Shown here: in pieces, positions 33,501 to 49,404 of the stretch
Layout: the number at the start of each line of letters is the position of its first letter
How positions within the stretch are numbered: the stretch's first letter is position 1
Assembly (NCBI GenBank): GCA_030272155.1
Contig: CP126193.1
Location: 992,001 to 1,056,000 of the forward strand
Direction of reading: 5' to 3'
Source: Tetradesmus obliquus
Taxonomy: Eukaryota; Chlorophyta; Chlorophyceae; Sphaeropleales; Scenedesmaceae
Length of the DNA stretch: 64,000 bases
Made by a program: the position numbers and the translations under genes
Notes under the pieces: generated by a model
Databases searched by the model: none
Told to the model about the DNA's origin: nothing
What the model saw: only the letters and a program-made list of their open reading frames with translations

Positions 33501-36301
33501 CAGGCTGGAGTTGCGTGACGTTGATGTCTTTGTAGTGCAGCGTGCAGCTGCTGATGCCTGGCGCAGCACATGCTGTGTTGCCGGCTTCTGTGGGGCTGTT
33601 GCAGACCGCCTTTGAGGGTGCTCCGTTTGCGTCAAACCCAGTGCACTCAACACGTGGGGGGTCGGCTGCAATCGCCTGCGTGACGCTTGCCACTGTGCGG
33701 ATGACCAGGGCGATCTCAGCTGCTTGCAGCTTGTACGCAAACCTGCGGCACATTTAAACCACCACATACGTAACGGAGCAGTTGCTACCGACTGGAACAA
33801 CAACACAAGCTGAAGTGTCACTGCAGTAGTTTCCAGCAGCAGCCAACCACATGCTGCATCACGCGTGTGTTCTCCTGCCACGTACTTGTAGGTGAAGTCC
33901 TCCAGGCAGAACAAGCCGCTCCCTCATGTTACCTAGCATTAAAACACTAAAAATGACACATGTTACTTTACACATGACACTCATTTGTAGGTGCAGTCCT
34001 CCAGGCGGAACAAGCCGCTCCCACATGTTACCTAGCATTATAACACCAAATATGACACATGTTACTTAACACATGCCACTCACTTGAAGGTGAAGTCCTC
34101 CAGGCGGAACAAGCGGCGGTTGGCTGCGTGCTGCACGAAGGCGCGTATGTCCAGGTCAAAGTGGTCCACGATGAAAGCCACATCCTCACCAGGCCCGGTG
34201 CTGTAGCTGAAGCAGGTTCCGTTCATGTCGTTTGGTGGAGGCAGCGGAGTGAGCAGCCGCCTGTATCTGTCATTCAGCCAGGGGCGGTTGCCGTGGAGGT
34301 TCTCTTTTGTACCTTGAGTTGGTTCGCAAGCCACACCTACAGCGATGCAAAGCACCGCAAACACATCCAGTTTATGCCACAGATTTGTGTTTGTCAAAGG
34401 CATGCGCGTCAGCAAACCATTGCTCTCTGTGCACGTGCTAGCTTTGCTGAGCTCACAGCTTGTTTGTCAGTGCTACAATGCACCACCCAGCGGTGCACTG
34501 ATTTGACAGATGGGAAATGTCCACGTGGTCCTGGGATCTTCTGCAGGCTGATGATGTTGAGAGTGCGCCTTCCTCACCGTACGTTTCTTCTGGTTGCGCA
34601 ACACCGAGCAGCCCCATGTTGACCTGCGCGTGTCAACAACACACATTGTGTGTCAGGCTGTGGCTGTGGCACAGCTAAAGGCTGCCCACTAAAACTGAAA
34701 AGTAGAAGTTGACTCCATGTGGCGAGGTGACAAGTGTGTGAGCACTGTTTGCTCAGGAAGATGCTGTGTTGATAAATTCCAACCTACACCCGTCAGCTGC
34801 ACCATGTTGAAAGCAGCTGGACGTATGCATCGAGACATAGTTCATGTATTACAGAACAGCACTAGTTCACCTTGTACCGGCCATCTGCTGTGATGCCTCC
34901 CTTCACCCTCAGGTTGTCAGCATCATTGCCGCTGCCCCAGCTGTTGAGCAGCGTCCATGTGAAATTCTGGTTGTCAAAGCCGACAATGGTCAGCGCGTGG
35001 CCATCTGCAGCACAGCAGTCACGCATCAAAGCAAAACTGTTAGGTTGTTCGTCAAAAATCTGCTGCACGTCTTCATGCACATGCTTTGCAGCAAAAATAC
35101 ACTTGCAAAAGCGCTGGTGGATTGCCGCAACTTGCAGTACGGACGTGTGCTAGCGCAGTATTTGCACATACAGTAAGCAGGGCATTTCTGGTGTGACAGC
35201 ACGGCACACAAATCGCCCAACCACTGGAATCTTAGCAAAATCCCATACAAACTCACATGCTGCCTTGGCGGACGCGTTGTATCTGTATGGTGGCGCGTCC
35301 GCTCCTTTCAAAGTGCGCATGCTGCTGTTGAACTGCACCTCCCAGTCACTGGGCATGGTGATGCTGCAAGGACAAGAAGGCATAGCCGGCACAGCAATGT
35401 TGGTTGCCTAACAAGTGGTGCCTTGGGACGTTGTAAACGCTCACAGCCTGCATGTGTGACTTTAGCCTGGCGACATGCCTGGAAAGTACAGTATGTTGTA
35501 GTACATTGCTGTGTTAATCTGCACTGCAGGGCTATGGCTGCTACCCAGCTGTGAAGCCGCTCACGCCACCAGTGCAAACATCATGTGCAATGCTAAATAT
35601 GCCGTGACAGCAGTAGCAAGCCTGGGACTCACCGCGTCACCACACTGCCGTGCCGCCTGATGTGCTGCATTGGCACAGCGCAAGGAACACCAACAATCTT
35701 CAGGTAAACATTTGTGTGAGAGAGGGCTTGACAAGCTACTACTCCGCTGGCGTATGAAATGCAACCTTTGGCACTGCAGCAATCTTGTTCTGGCCGTGAT
35801 GTTTGGTCCGTCAGTAGCTGTTCATCAGCTGGCGCACCAGTCCGACGTCATGGCGAGTCATGGCGATCAAAGCTATGGCAGATCAACTTGTAACACACCT
35901 GTTGGATCTGGTAGAAACTGGACAGGCTCTTGTACGAGCAGGTGTACAGCGGCTGTGCCCGCCGTATGCCCCTGCAGGCAGGCTGGCTTGCTGCTTTCCT
36001 GCACATGCCAGGCCAGTCCAGCACAGCAGTCTCACGCAGGCCCTCCTGGGCCAGGGATGCGTCCATGCAGGCATCGGGCTGCAGCCACTGTGAGGCGTCC
36101 ACCTGCAATCATTTGAGGCGTAAGCAGTTGTCGTGATGCCATGCATCTGCTGTGACGCGACTTGCATCAGCCAGCAGAAGCAGAGTGCTAGCCAGGACGC
36201 CTGCTAAATGATTTCGAAGTGCTAGGCCCTAGGTGTGCAGCGTCATGCAGCTGCTTTGGGTGCGCTTCTGCTGCTGCTGCTGTCGCCGCTGCTGCTGTCG
36301 C

Positions 36302-36344
<43 letters not shown>

Positions 36345-37764
36345 ACTGCTGCCGCTGCCGCTGCTGCCTTTTTATGTCACTGACGCCAAACCCTATCTAT
36401 CAAGCGCATGCACCACTGCACAGGTGTGCCACATCATTTGGGGCAGCGGCGGGTGCACGGCTTGCCGCTAGCACAGATGTAGTGAGGTCCCGCGCTCACC
36501 AGGTTCCTCAGAGCAAGAGGGATGTCCCATCCTGTGTTGCAGCTGCGGCCGCCTGCACATTGATTGAGCACACAGCACCAGCAGCGCTTCAAGCAAGCAC
36601 ACAAGGTATATCCTTGCATAACGCCGTGTTTATGTATAGTATGTCTTGCAGCTGGCCACGGAAGACAAAATGCTGCGTGTTAGGCAGCAGGACAATGTGG
36701 CAGTCAACATCCCAGCAGCTCAGTGCCATGACATGCCTGCCTAACTTCCCACCTGGGGAGCAGTAGTACAGCGACATGGGGCTGGCAGTTAGCCCCTTGC
36801 GCTGCAGCTGCGCATGACTGATGCGCATTGCGCTTGCAACAGCCATCTCAACTGCTTCTGTTGAGGCGTGTGCGACGCAGGTGAGGCAGCTCTTCTGGTC
36901 TCGTGGCTTGCCAACGGCTGGGCTTGTGTAGGACTGTGATGAGCCAGCAATGTAGTACATGGCCGCCTGGGGCAAAGGAAAGGCGGATGCGGCCGGCAAC
37001 AACAGCAGCAGCAGCAGCAGCACATGTGGGCGCATATTCTGCTCACTGAAGCTCACATATCTGCCATGCTAACTGCACTGACGGCCAGATGCAAGTTGAA
37101 TCAGCAGCATCCTGCTGCACGCTGCTGCATGCTGCTGCGCGCTGCTGCACACTGCTGCACCCCGCTGCACCCTGCTGCACCCTCTGTCATGCTGCTGCAC
37201 GCTGCTGACTGCCGCATCAGCCCACCCACCTGTGTCTGCTCAAAGTCATGGGCGTCACTGAACCCGCCAATGTTGCCTGAGCTGCCCCTGCAGGACAGCA
37301 GGTGGCGCGCAACATCAGTAACTTGAGGCTGGTACACTGTGCTCAAAGCCAACCTCGCATCATGGGCCGTGGGCAGCGGCAGGCTAAGCCCTAGGCAGAA
37401 GCTTGCACACATCTCAGGCATCTGCTGGGACATATCGAGCAGCGTGTCGGCACATGCCAGCTGGCGCTGCAGCAGTGCTTATTTGCGGCTGCGCTCAACT
37501 AATGTGCAGCATGAAGTACACAGGCTGCTGTTCTGCTTGAGGGCAACTGCAAATGGCGCACCTGGTGCCGCGGCCTCTGCCGCCTACTGTTGCCAAGTTG
37601 AGCACATCTTGAAAGTCCTCAAAGGCAGTGGCAGTAGCCTGTGCGCCGGCACCCAGCAGGTCTGGTGCTACGCCCAGGCCCTGAGCACTTGCAGGTTGCA
37701 GCAGCGGGCCTGAAGGTCCCAGCAGCACAGCGGCTGCCAGGAGCAGCAGTGCTGCTGCAGGCAT
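27561..37764 (-). CDS. Secreted papain-like cysteine protease fused to plant-type LRR array, paralogue B
   Basis: Nineteen in-phase exons give 1616 aa: 37764-37562, 37287-37230, 36966-36753, 36552-36500, 36102-35899, 35664-35633, 35363-35257, 35004-34871, 34623-34578, 34336-34084, 33742-33034, 32527-32265, 31897-31816, 31458-31381, 31168-30433, 29964-29563, 29440-28987, 28598-28148, 27932-27561. Sixteen exons have exactly the same length as in paralogue A; exons 11, 12 and 14 differ by +21, -3 and +9 nt. The signal peptide ends near ASAQG. The catalytic Cys117 (SCLTCVAHA), His293 and Asn311 are kept. As in A, the Trp after Cys is Val and there is no I29 prodomain. The LRR array ends with the LxxLxxLDVSSNMLNG class of repeats. 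An ATG 39 nt further upstream (37803) is in frame. I prefer 37764 because the signal peptide then starts properly. Confidence 0.92.
28624..28727. repeat. 26-bp minisatellite, 4 units
   Basis: The unit GTAGGTGAGCAGGAAGGGCC plus TTGACA repeats at 28624, 28650, 28676 and 28702, within intron 17 of paralogue B. Confidence 0.9.
30208..30244 (-). repeat. Dispersed ~35-bp repeat, copy 2 of 5
   Basis: Minus-strand copy with core TTACATGTGGGTCCTGG and flanking GAGAGGATAG and CACCATG, in intron 15 of paralogue B. It is sense relative to that gene. Confidence 0.8.
32982..33037 (-). repeat. 28-bp tandem duplication that doubles a splice donor and carries a 16-bp palindrome
   Basis: Read on the gene strand, the exon 11 end GTTG followed by donor GTGAGTCATG is repeated 28 bp later. 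Each unit contains the perfect palindrome TGACGCATATGCGTCA (32982-32997 and 33010-33025). Phase requires the upstream donor (exon end 33034). Using the second would add 28 nt and shift the frame. Confidence 0.9.
33883..34110 (-). repeat. 99-bp tandem repeat of an exon 3' end and donor, 3 copies
   Basis: The end of exon 10 of paralogue B (FRLEDFTFK and its donor, at 34084) recurs at 99-bp spacing at about 33990 and 33891, followed each time by the same intronic words (CATGTTACCTAGCATTA in plus-strand reading). The middle copy has lost its GT (AAATGAGT). The last has AAGTACGT, still a plausible donor. Paralogue A has one copy only. Confidence 0.9.
36272..36370. repeat. CTG/CCG triplet tract
   Basis: About 100 bp of CTG with interspersed TCG, CCG and CTA triplets, in an intron of paralogue B between exons 36552-36500 and 36102-35899. 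The poly-Leu frame it makes on the plus strand is not a gene. Confidence 0.95.
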
Positions 37765-38551
37765 TCTGTGCATGCAGGGCAGCGCTGCAGGCAGGAAGGT
37801 CAACAGACAACAGCACTGCAGGTCAGGTTAGGTGCAGGATCTGCTTATGTGTGTTGTGCGAAGCATGGTTGATTGCACTGGCTTCAGCTGGCATCAATGG
37901 GTGAGGCAGCTGGCATCGTTCGGTGAGATTGTGTCAATGTGCACCCAGCCCTTCACGACACCAAGGACCGACGCGAGTGACTCCAGCGGTGAATAAACGT
38001 GATGTAGCAATACGGTCACATCCTTAGAATGAAATTAGTTATGTAATACTGCAGCAGCACAAGCAGTGGAGCCAACAGCAGAGCTCAGAAGCCACTTGAC
38101 GTTGAGCAGCACATGCAGGCGCCAGTACTGATCTTCTCACCTTTGACAGACTAACTAAACACCTTGCAACGTCCTTCGCTGCGATGTTTTGTGCTTCAAG
38201 AAGTTGCGAGGAAGACTTGAGGTGCTCGCACATGGAATTCACACCCGTTGTTCACGGCTGAATCAGGCGTGATACAGATCATAAACGAGTGTTGCTGCAA
38301 CTGAAATGTGCACAAGAAGCGGTAGCTGTGAACATAGGTTTCGGCCACCAACATGGCAGTAGCACAGCTGTCACTCGTACTTGTCCTGATATTCATCACA
38401 AGCACCCCAACCAAGCCATGCATCACTGCACATCAAGCTCCTTCTCTTACAGGCGTTAAAACGCACAGCCTCAGCGTGTCAGCCCTATGCACTCCGGATA
38501 GTGCACTCCCATCAGCACTCAACTGTATGAGCTACCATGCCATGGTATCAC
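37765..38551. other. Intergenic region upstream of paralogue B
   Basis: Short gap between two minus-strand genes: 5' of the protease-LRR gene B and 3' of the F-box/LRR gene. It should carry the promoter of B; no core element was recognised. A TTACA at about 38447 (TGTAA on the minus strand) lies roughly 100 bp past the F-box/LRR stop and may be its poly(A) signal. Confidence 0.55.
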
Positions 38552-42815
<4,264 letters not shown>

Positions 42816-42828
42816 ACAGGCCCGGAGC

Positions 42829-42890
42829 TGCTGCTGCTGCTGCTCCTGCTGCTGTTGCTGCTGCTGCTCCTGCTGCTGTTGCTGCTGCAA
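42829..42890. repeat. CTG/CTC triplet tract at the F-box/LRR gene 5' end
   Basis: Triplet run just upstream of the chosen start. On the minus strand it would encode Gln/Glu-rich sequence if the upstream ATG at 43037 were used, so it is either 5' UTR or a polyQ N-terminus. Confidence 0.9.
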
Positions 42891-43249
42891 TGGTGGGCAA
42901 AGTATCCTGATCCTTCGTGCACATGAGTTCGGACGTCCGGCCGGAAGACTAACTTGTAATTTTAGCTCGCTGTTTGTTGAGCAATCCGAGTGCTGGCCTT
43001 GCTGTCGAGTGTGTCCGTGTACAGTACCGGCACACATCAAACGGTGCTTGCCTCAAGTTCTTCGGAGCAGATTTTAAACATTCATTTAGGCGACAGAGAC
43101 ATTCCCCCTCGCTCCAGCGAGCATCATTGTGTAGCCTGCAGCAAGGTAGGGTTGTGCAGCAGTGTTCTTCTGAGAGTCTGGCATAGCTTGTTGATGAGAT
43201 CCCTGCGGCAATACCTGCTTGGCTTAAGCATCATGCTATGGTTATTTAT

Positions 43250-43290
43250 CGCAGCTTCATTATTTATCGACGATAAATAATGAAGCTGCG
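43250..43290. repeat. Perfect 20-bp inverted repeat with 1-nt spacer
   Basis: The arm CGCAGCTTCATTATTTATCG (43250-43269) is followed by a single A and its exact reverse complement (43271-43290). The AT-rich inner part contrasts with the local sequence. It could form a cruciform, be a protein-binding site, or be the fold-back remnant of a small mobile element. Confidence 0.95.
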
Positions 43291-44183
43291 GTCACAGGCC
43301 AGGCCAACAATGCACTATGCAACCATGAGAACACTGATAGGCAGGTGGTGATCGTTGCTTTCCAGGCAGTACAGAACAGCAGTACGTTGAGGGTTGCCAG
43401 GTGCCGTACCTGCTGCGATTAGAACAATCAAACATGATTCAATACCCACATGCAGGCAAGTCTGGTAAATGTTACGCTGGAAGCGCTTGCAAGCATATCA
43501 GGTTGTCAGAGCACGCTGCACTGCTGCCAGGATGACAAGCCAACAAAACATTGAGGCACATCGCTACGATAAGTGATCGTTGACTACGTTAACCTTTTTC
43601 GAGTGTATACATCACCTTTCCCACAGGTACCACTACAAGCACATCGCCACGCACTACGACAAGGACTCGGCAGGTTGTCACTGTACACACGCAATACGCA
43701 TTCAAGAGGGTTCAAACAATCCATCGTCTTATATTAAGTCTTCCGTTCACCCTCAGGTTCTCTCAAGCTCAGCCAGTACGTTGGTTCTGTACTCCACGCC
43801 CCGATCAGCCGCAAAAAATCAGCAATACAAGTTTTGTACGCGAGCAAAATTCCTTTTACTACGCGATTGGTGCGCCTAGGTTTAGCAGCCGGCCCTGGCG
43901 TGGTCTGCCACTGCGACAGGCACGGACCGCTACAATGCAGCTGAGCTGATCCATGCAATTGCACAATTGCAGCAGTAGAGTAGGGTTGCTGTCTGGCAGC
44001 TTTGTTTTGATCCAGCTGCCCACAGCGGAAGTGTCCACGGACAACAAGGCCCTCCACTGGCAGGCATGCCTGCAGGCTGCCGCTGTCACAGCTTGGATTG
44101 CAGCAGCTCGAGAGAAACAGCAAACTCAGCATCTCAATTCTGTTCTACGATGACAACCTTGCCTTGCAGGCTCCGACTGGCAC

Positions 44184-46575
44184 ATGCAGCAAGTGCTGTT
44201 GCTGCTGGCAGCGTCACTGCTGCTGGTGAGTGGTGGCGTGGGGTGGCTGCACCTCTCGGACTGTTGCAGCCATCTGCCTGAGCAACAGCAGCAGATGCTC
44301 ACGTAAATTGCACACCAAGTTTATCCAGCGTCAGCTGTGAGAGGGGCAGGACTCTCACATGAGAACTATTTTCGCTGGCGTACTGCAAGCGCTGCGCCGT
44401 GCTTGGCAATGCAGCTCTGGGACAACTTTTGGCAGCTGCTGCGAATGTCTGCAGCAGCGCGGCACAGCTTCAGTTCTGCATGCTGCCGCCGCTCCTCATA
44501 GACATGCAGTACACGTGATGGCAGCCTTACCTTTTTTGCAACCTCACTAAAGCAGTGACTGCCTGCCTGTCCAACTGCTGCTGCTGCTGCTGCTGCTGCC
44601 GCCGCCGCACGCCACCCACACACCTGCAGGCATGTGTGAGTGACAGCGCAGCTGCCGCCAACCCCCTCAGGGGCCTGCTGCAGAAGAAGAGCAGGGAGGA
44701 GCGCCAGGCTCGCAGGCAGCAGCAGGACTCGATCATGATTGCAAACAACCCGACATCTGCAAATCTGAAGATCGTTGCTTCATACAACATGAGAGACAAT
44801 ATCATTGAGCCTGCCTCGTCAGTTGCCAACATCAACTACTGCCTTGCTACGCAGGGTGAGCGCAGCAGCCATGTCAGGATGCTCTGTAGTAACTGTATTG
44901 CGTGTGTCAAACCAGCAATGTGTGAAAACAGACAGCTGCAGCTCATAATGCCCATTGCTGCTGCTGCTTAAACAGACTGCTGGGACAAAGTAAAGTCCCG
45001 GAGCAAGAGCTAACAGATAACAGCATGCTGTATGCACACTGAAATGCAGTTGAGCTTGCAGGTGCCGGCCGGCGCTGTCAGTCAGCAGATGCCAGCCAGA
45101 GCAGCGTGCAGTGCGTATGCTCTTGAACCTTAAAACAATGTTGTGCTGTGCTGCGCTGATCAGCTTGCTGATGCGCGCAAAGCGGGAGTGAAAAGGCAGC
45201 AGCAGCTTGCAGCTTGCACCTCAGCACACCTGCATGCTGGTACCCTTGGCACGGCTTCAGGCCGCAAGCTGTGACGCTCACGAGCATTGTCTTGCTGCAT
45301 GTCTTGCTGCTGTTTATTCAACCTTCCCCTGCAGGTGCCAGCCAGTGTGACCCCAACATGTGGTGCCAGGGCGGCTTCAACAGCCTCGGCGCTGTCACTG
45401 GCTCCCTGGAGTGCAGCCCCTACCCGCAGTACAACTACCCGCCCTGCGGCATGAAGCTGCGCGGCCAGCGCAAAAACGCAAACGTCTACAACGTGGATGC
45501 GATTCGTGCGGGCGGATTCTCCGTGAACATCGATCTGGTGACGAGCGACATGCGCAGCTGCGTGGCGCGCAGGCGTGTTGCCCGCAAGCTGGCTCAGATG
45601 GACACCAAGCCCAATGACACCACCATCACCACCACCACCACAATCGAGCCTGTCATGATGAAACCGCTGTTGCTGACTCAGCCGCAGGACACCATCATCC
45701 ATAATGAGCCTGTCACAGTTCAGCCGCTGCTGGCGACTGGGCAAGACTCCCCGGGGAAGCCCGTCGAGCCCATGGAAGGATCCACAGGGCCCATCAAGCC
45801 CGTTGCAATGGAAGGACCCACAGGGCCGGTTATCCCCGGCGACACAGGCATCCCCAACCCCGGAGAGCCAGTCACAGTCATCAACACGGGCTTTGTCAAG
45901 CCGGATCTGCCTCCAGGTGACACCAACACAGGCTTTGTCAAGCCGGATCCGCCACCCGTTGAGGGTGAGATCAAGACAACGGATGTGACTGTCATCAACA
46001 CAGGCTTTGTCAAGCCGGAGCTGCCTCCGGGTGACGTCAAGTCACCAGATGTGGGCGGAGAGCCGATCGACATGACCGGCGCACCCAAGCCTGTCGATCC
46101 GATCGATCCCAATGGCAACAACGGCTGGGTCAAGCCCCCACCCATTTACACAATGACTGGCGGGCCGATCGCCATGCCCACTCCGCCGATCCTGGGTGGT
46201 GTGCTGCCGCCACCTGTGGACATGCTGGAGGACGAGGATCCAGACTTTGAGGATCCTCCGATGGTTTTGGACACACCGCCGCTCCTAACTGACAGGCCGT
46301 CTGACCCTCAGCCCAACTGGCGCGGAGACAGCACCGGCTCTGGCTCAGGAAAGAATGCTGTGGTGTACGGCGGCAGCTGCACTGTGCGCCTGAGCATGTA
46401 TACACCAGGCACGCCCTCACTCTTCTGCTTGTGCTTCAAGGGCACTGCGTATGCCAAGATCAACTCCAAGGCGCAAAAGGTGTTCACTGTTGGAGGCCCG
46501 ACTGCATTCAACCGCTGGAAGTGCAAGGATGTGATGCCTGATCCGGACTGCATGCCGTACTCTTGCGTGCTGTAG
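44184..46575 (+). CDS. Secreted Cys- and Pro-rich protein of unknown family
   Basis: Three exons in phase give 502 aa: 44184-44225, 44630-44855, 45335-46575. The first exon encodes MQQVLLLLAASLLL, which joins ACVSDSAAAAN to make a clear signal peptide. A basic helix follows (LLQKKSREERQARRQQQ), then a Cys-containing region (CDPNMWCQGGF, SPYPQYNYPPCG). The middle is Thr/Pro-rich with three NTGFVKP repeats around residues 275-325 and a run of TTIT residues. The C-terminal 70 residues contain six Cys (SCTVRLSMY, FCLCFKG, KCKD, DCMPYSCVL). I do not recognise a family. The composition suggests an extracellular matrix or cell-wall protein with disulfide-bonded ends and an extended linker. It is divergent to the F-box/LRR gene and has no operon-like context. 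Confidence 0.85.
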
Positions 46576-49404
46576 CTGCGCCACAAAGCCGGGTGTATGC
46601 GGCGCTGGGCGAATTGAATGCAGCCAGGCGTGTGTGAGTGTGAAAGGCGTGAATGCATGCTGGCTTGAAGGTGTGCAGCTGTGCTTTTACTGTGCTAAGA
46701 ATCGTCTTATTTCCATGTGCGGATTGCATGCGGGTGGTCACCTGATGGTGCGTGGGCAGGGGTACCAGCTCTAATTTTGTGCAGCAATGTTTTTGTACAT
46801 CTTGGCGGCATGCGTGAGCTGGTCTTGTGGGGGTGGCTATGTTTTGCGCACACATCAGCGTGAGGATTTGGCCGAACGGTTGCGGTTTTATGAGGCGTTG
46901 CTGTTGCTTGTGAGCAGGCACAATCATCGAGATGAAGGACATGAGCTACATGTGCATCAGTGAGCAGTGTTGCTGTTGCTTGCGAGCAGTGCATACCCTG
47001 GAACACATGCTGCAGGGAGGGTGTGCAGGGCGCATTTTGTGGCACAGGACAGCAGGGGCAATAACATGCACGTGCCGGCACATAACTGCCGGCGCAGCAC
47101 TGAGAAAGTACATCGTTCGAGGGTCGCTGTTGCTTGGCTTTTCAGCTTTGTTGTGTATATGCTGCCAGCTGAGGTGTGAGGGTACCCGGCCCTGCCATCC
47201 TCTGTTTTGAGAGAGGATACTTACATGTGGGTCCTGGCACCATCTTGGATGGTTTTGCTTGTCGGGCAGTGAACTGCTGCAGTTGGTGTAGCAGATAGGG
47301 CCATGGGCACAGCAGCCAAAAACTGCAGGGCATGGCCACAACCAGGCATTGTGCATGCCCAGCAGTTCCCTGACATCAGCATGGTAATCTGAACATGAAT
47401 GCAGAAATGCATGGCGGTAGTTGGCAGCTGTGGTCACCTTGCTCTCTGGTTAGTTGCTTTGCTTATCCCATGGTTTACACACAGGCTTGCTTGTTGTGCG
47501 GAACATGTCACATTAACATGCAGAGATCTTGTTCTGGCATGTGCGCATCCCGGCTTCGTCCCAAAGAGACATCGCCTGCCTGAAGTTGTGATACGAACTC
47601 TGCAATATGCACAGGCGCTGGTTGGTGCTTACCTTCCACATTTGGCTCTGCTGTATGTCCGCTTGTTCTGCATCCAGCTGATATTGCCTGTTTTGGTATA
47701 GTTTCAAAGTGCGCTGCTCAGCAGTGCGGAAGGTTTATGGATTTGTCCTATAGTCAGTGGCCGTGTCAGAGGCTGCTGGCTGTGTGTGTGCTGTTCACAA
47801 TAAGAGGTGCCAAAACCGCTTCCTGCAGGCATGGCATGCATGTGCTGCTGCTGTGCAGCGCTGTGCATTGTGTGTATGCCTGTAGCTGCAGCAGCTGCTG
47901 CTGCTACTCTCCCAAAGACAGTAGACAATATTGCACCACGACCGCAGCAGCGGGCAGCAACTGGGCGTGATGGATTCACCTGGTGCTTTTGGGTTGCCCT
48001 GCACGCCATGTTTGCCTCGTACATGCGTGTGTCAAGCATACTGCGTAGTAGGCACACTCTAGGCATTTCAACCGTGCAAAGGGCAGTTGCTACCTGTTTA
48101 GGTGGCGTCTGCTGCTGTCTTGCAACAAATGCAGTGACGCCAACTGTTTGGGGCCAGGCGCACACATGGGCCCAGGCGGGTGTGGAATAAGTGTCTATGG
48201 ATGGCAAGTGTGTTTGGCATCAAGGGCCATTCCATCATGGTGATGCATCAGCACACTTACATAGCAACATAGCATCAGTGTGCAACACTTCATGAGTTAC
48301 TGCAGAAAATGCGCATGACCGGTTATGTTTTCCTATCAACGCTGATTATCAACTCCCTGTGGCGTCCGGCATGTTGTGCAATCATTCAGAAGTTGATGGC
48401 ATACCGTCCTGCATTGCGCTGTGCAGGGGCCAGCAAAGCCATCCACTACTTTGGTCTCAGTGCTGCTTGCGTGTGCCTTGCAAAACCTCAAGGTCTGAAT
48501 TTCTCCTTGCATGCATCTGCGCTGCCAACGCGTTCCTGCCAGACAGCACATGTCAGCACGTTGGTTACATCAAGAGGTGCCATGCATAGAGTGACTTGTA
48601 ACTTCCAAAATGTGAGGGTTGTGCTGCTGTCATAAAACATGCTGCATGATGCAGAGCAACCGAGCACAAGTTTACAGCAGCCGTATTGTGGTGGACGGCC
48701 AGATGTGCTTGTGTATGTGCTTGGTTGTGCTGCTAGACAGTTGAGAAGCTGGGTTGCTGGAACTTTGGCTGTTGAAAAGGGATGTACAGGGATGGTCACA
48801 GTGCTTTTGCAATGTCACAGCTGCTGGTAACAAACAATCAGGGTCACATGGATGTGTGAGCAAGCCATGGCTGCAGCATGTTAGCGTGAGCTGCAGCTTG
48901 ATGCAATTTGTTAGAATATCTTGGTCTGTGTGGCTTTGATGGTTTGGCAATTGCACAACGATGGAGGAAGTGCACTGCACCATCATGGCATGACAGCACA
49001 TGATCCGATGGCGCGTCCTGGCTTGAGAACAGATTGCTGTTGCTGCGGACGCAATTTTTTTTTAATATTCTTTCAAGAAAAAAATGTTGAGTGACACTCT
49101 GATCATCGTAGCCGTCGCTGGTCCAACGATGCCCGTACACGTCAGTTGCTTCGTTTCCGTCGCGGTCAGGTGTCAAGTTATTTGTGCTGCCGGAACGTGT
49201 GTTACACCATATACGGCTGTATTACTTCTGGGATTTGATAGTTTGTCTGAGCACATCTCTTTAGGTGTTGCAGTTCAACACAGCTAGCTGCAGTAACCCG
49301 GGCGTACGCGTGTTGACGCTGTGAGACCACCGACTACGCGCGACCTGCATCGTTGAGCTGTTGTGGCTACTTACTAAAACACATACAACACAACCAGACT
49401 TACA
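46576..49404. other. Intergenic region
   Basis: About 2.8 kb without a supported gene. It contains one copy of the dispersed 35-bp repeat at 47209 and the promoter side of the acyltransferase gene. Open frames are short, Cys/His-rich and not joined by consistent splice phases. Confidence 0.55.
47209..47243 (+). repeat. Dispersed ~35-bp repeat, copy 3 of 5
   Basis: TTTTGAGAGAGGATAC followed by core TTACATGTGGGTCCTGG and CACCATCTTGGATGGT. The words GGATGGT after it are shared with the copy at 52959. Intergenic. Confidence 0.8.

Larger units (their letters stand above)
42816..44183. other. Divergent intergenic region with one orphan exon-like segment
   Basis: The region lies between two divergently transcribed genes and so should hold both promoters. 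At 43627-43673 a segment bordered by CCCACAG and GTTGTC reads YHYKHIATHYDKDSA on the plus strand and looks exon-like, but no partner exon was found in phase. A perfect hairpin stands at 43250-43290. No other gene is supported. Confidence 0.45.

Noticed and set aside
36235..36471. Poly-Leu and poly-Cys frames in CTG tracts (also near 42829 and 53260)
   Set aside because: They follow from triplet repeats located in introns or upstream regions and have no support outside the repeat.
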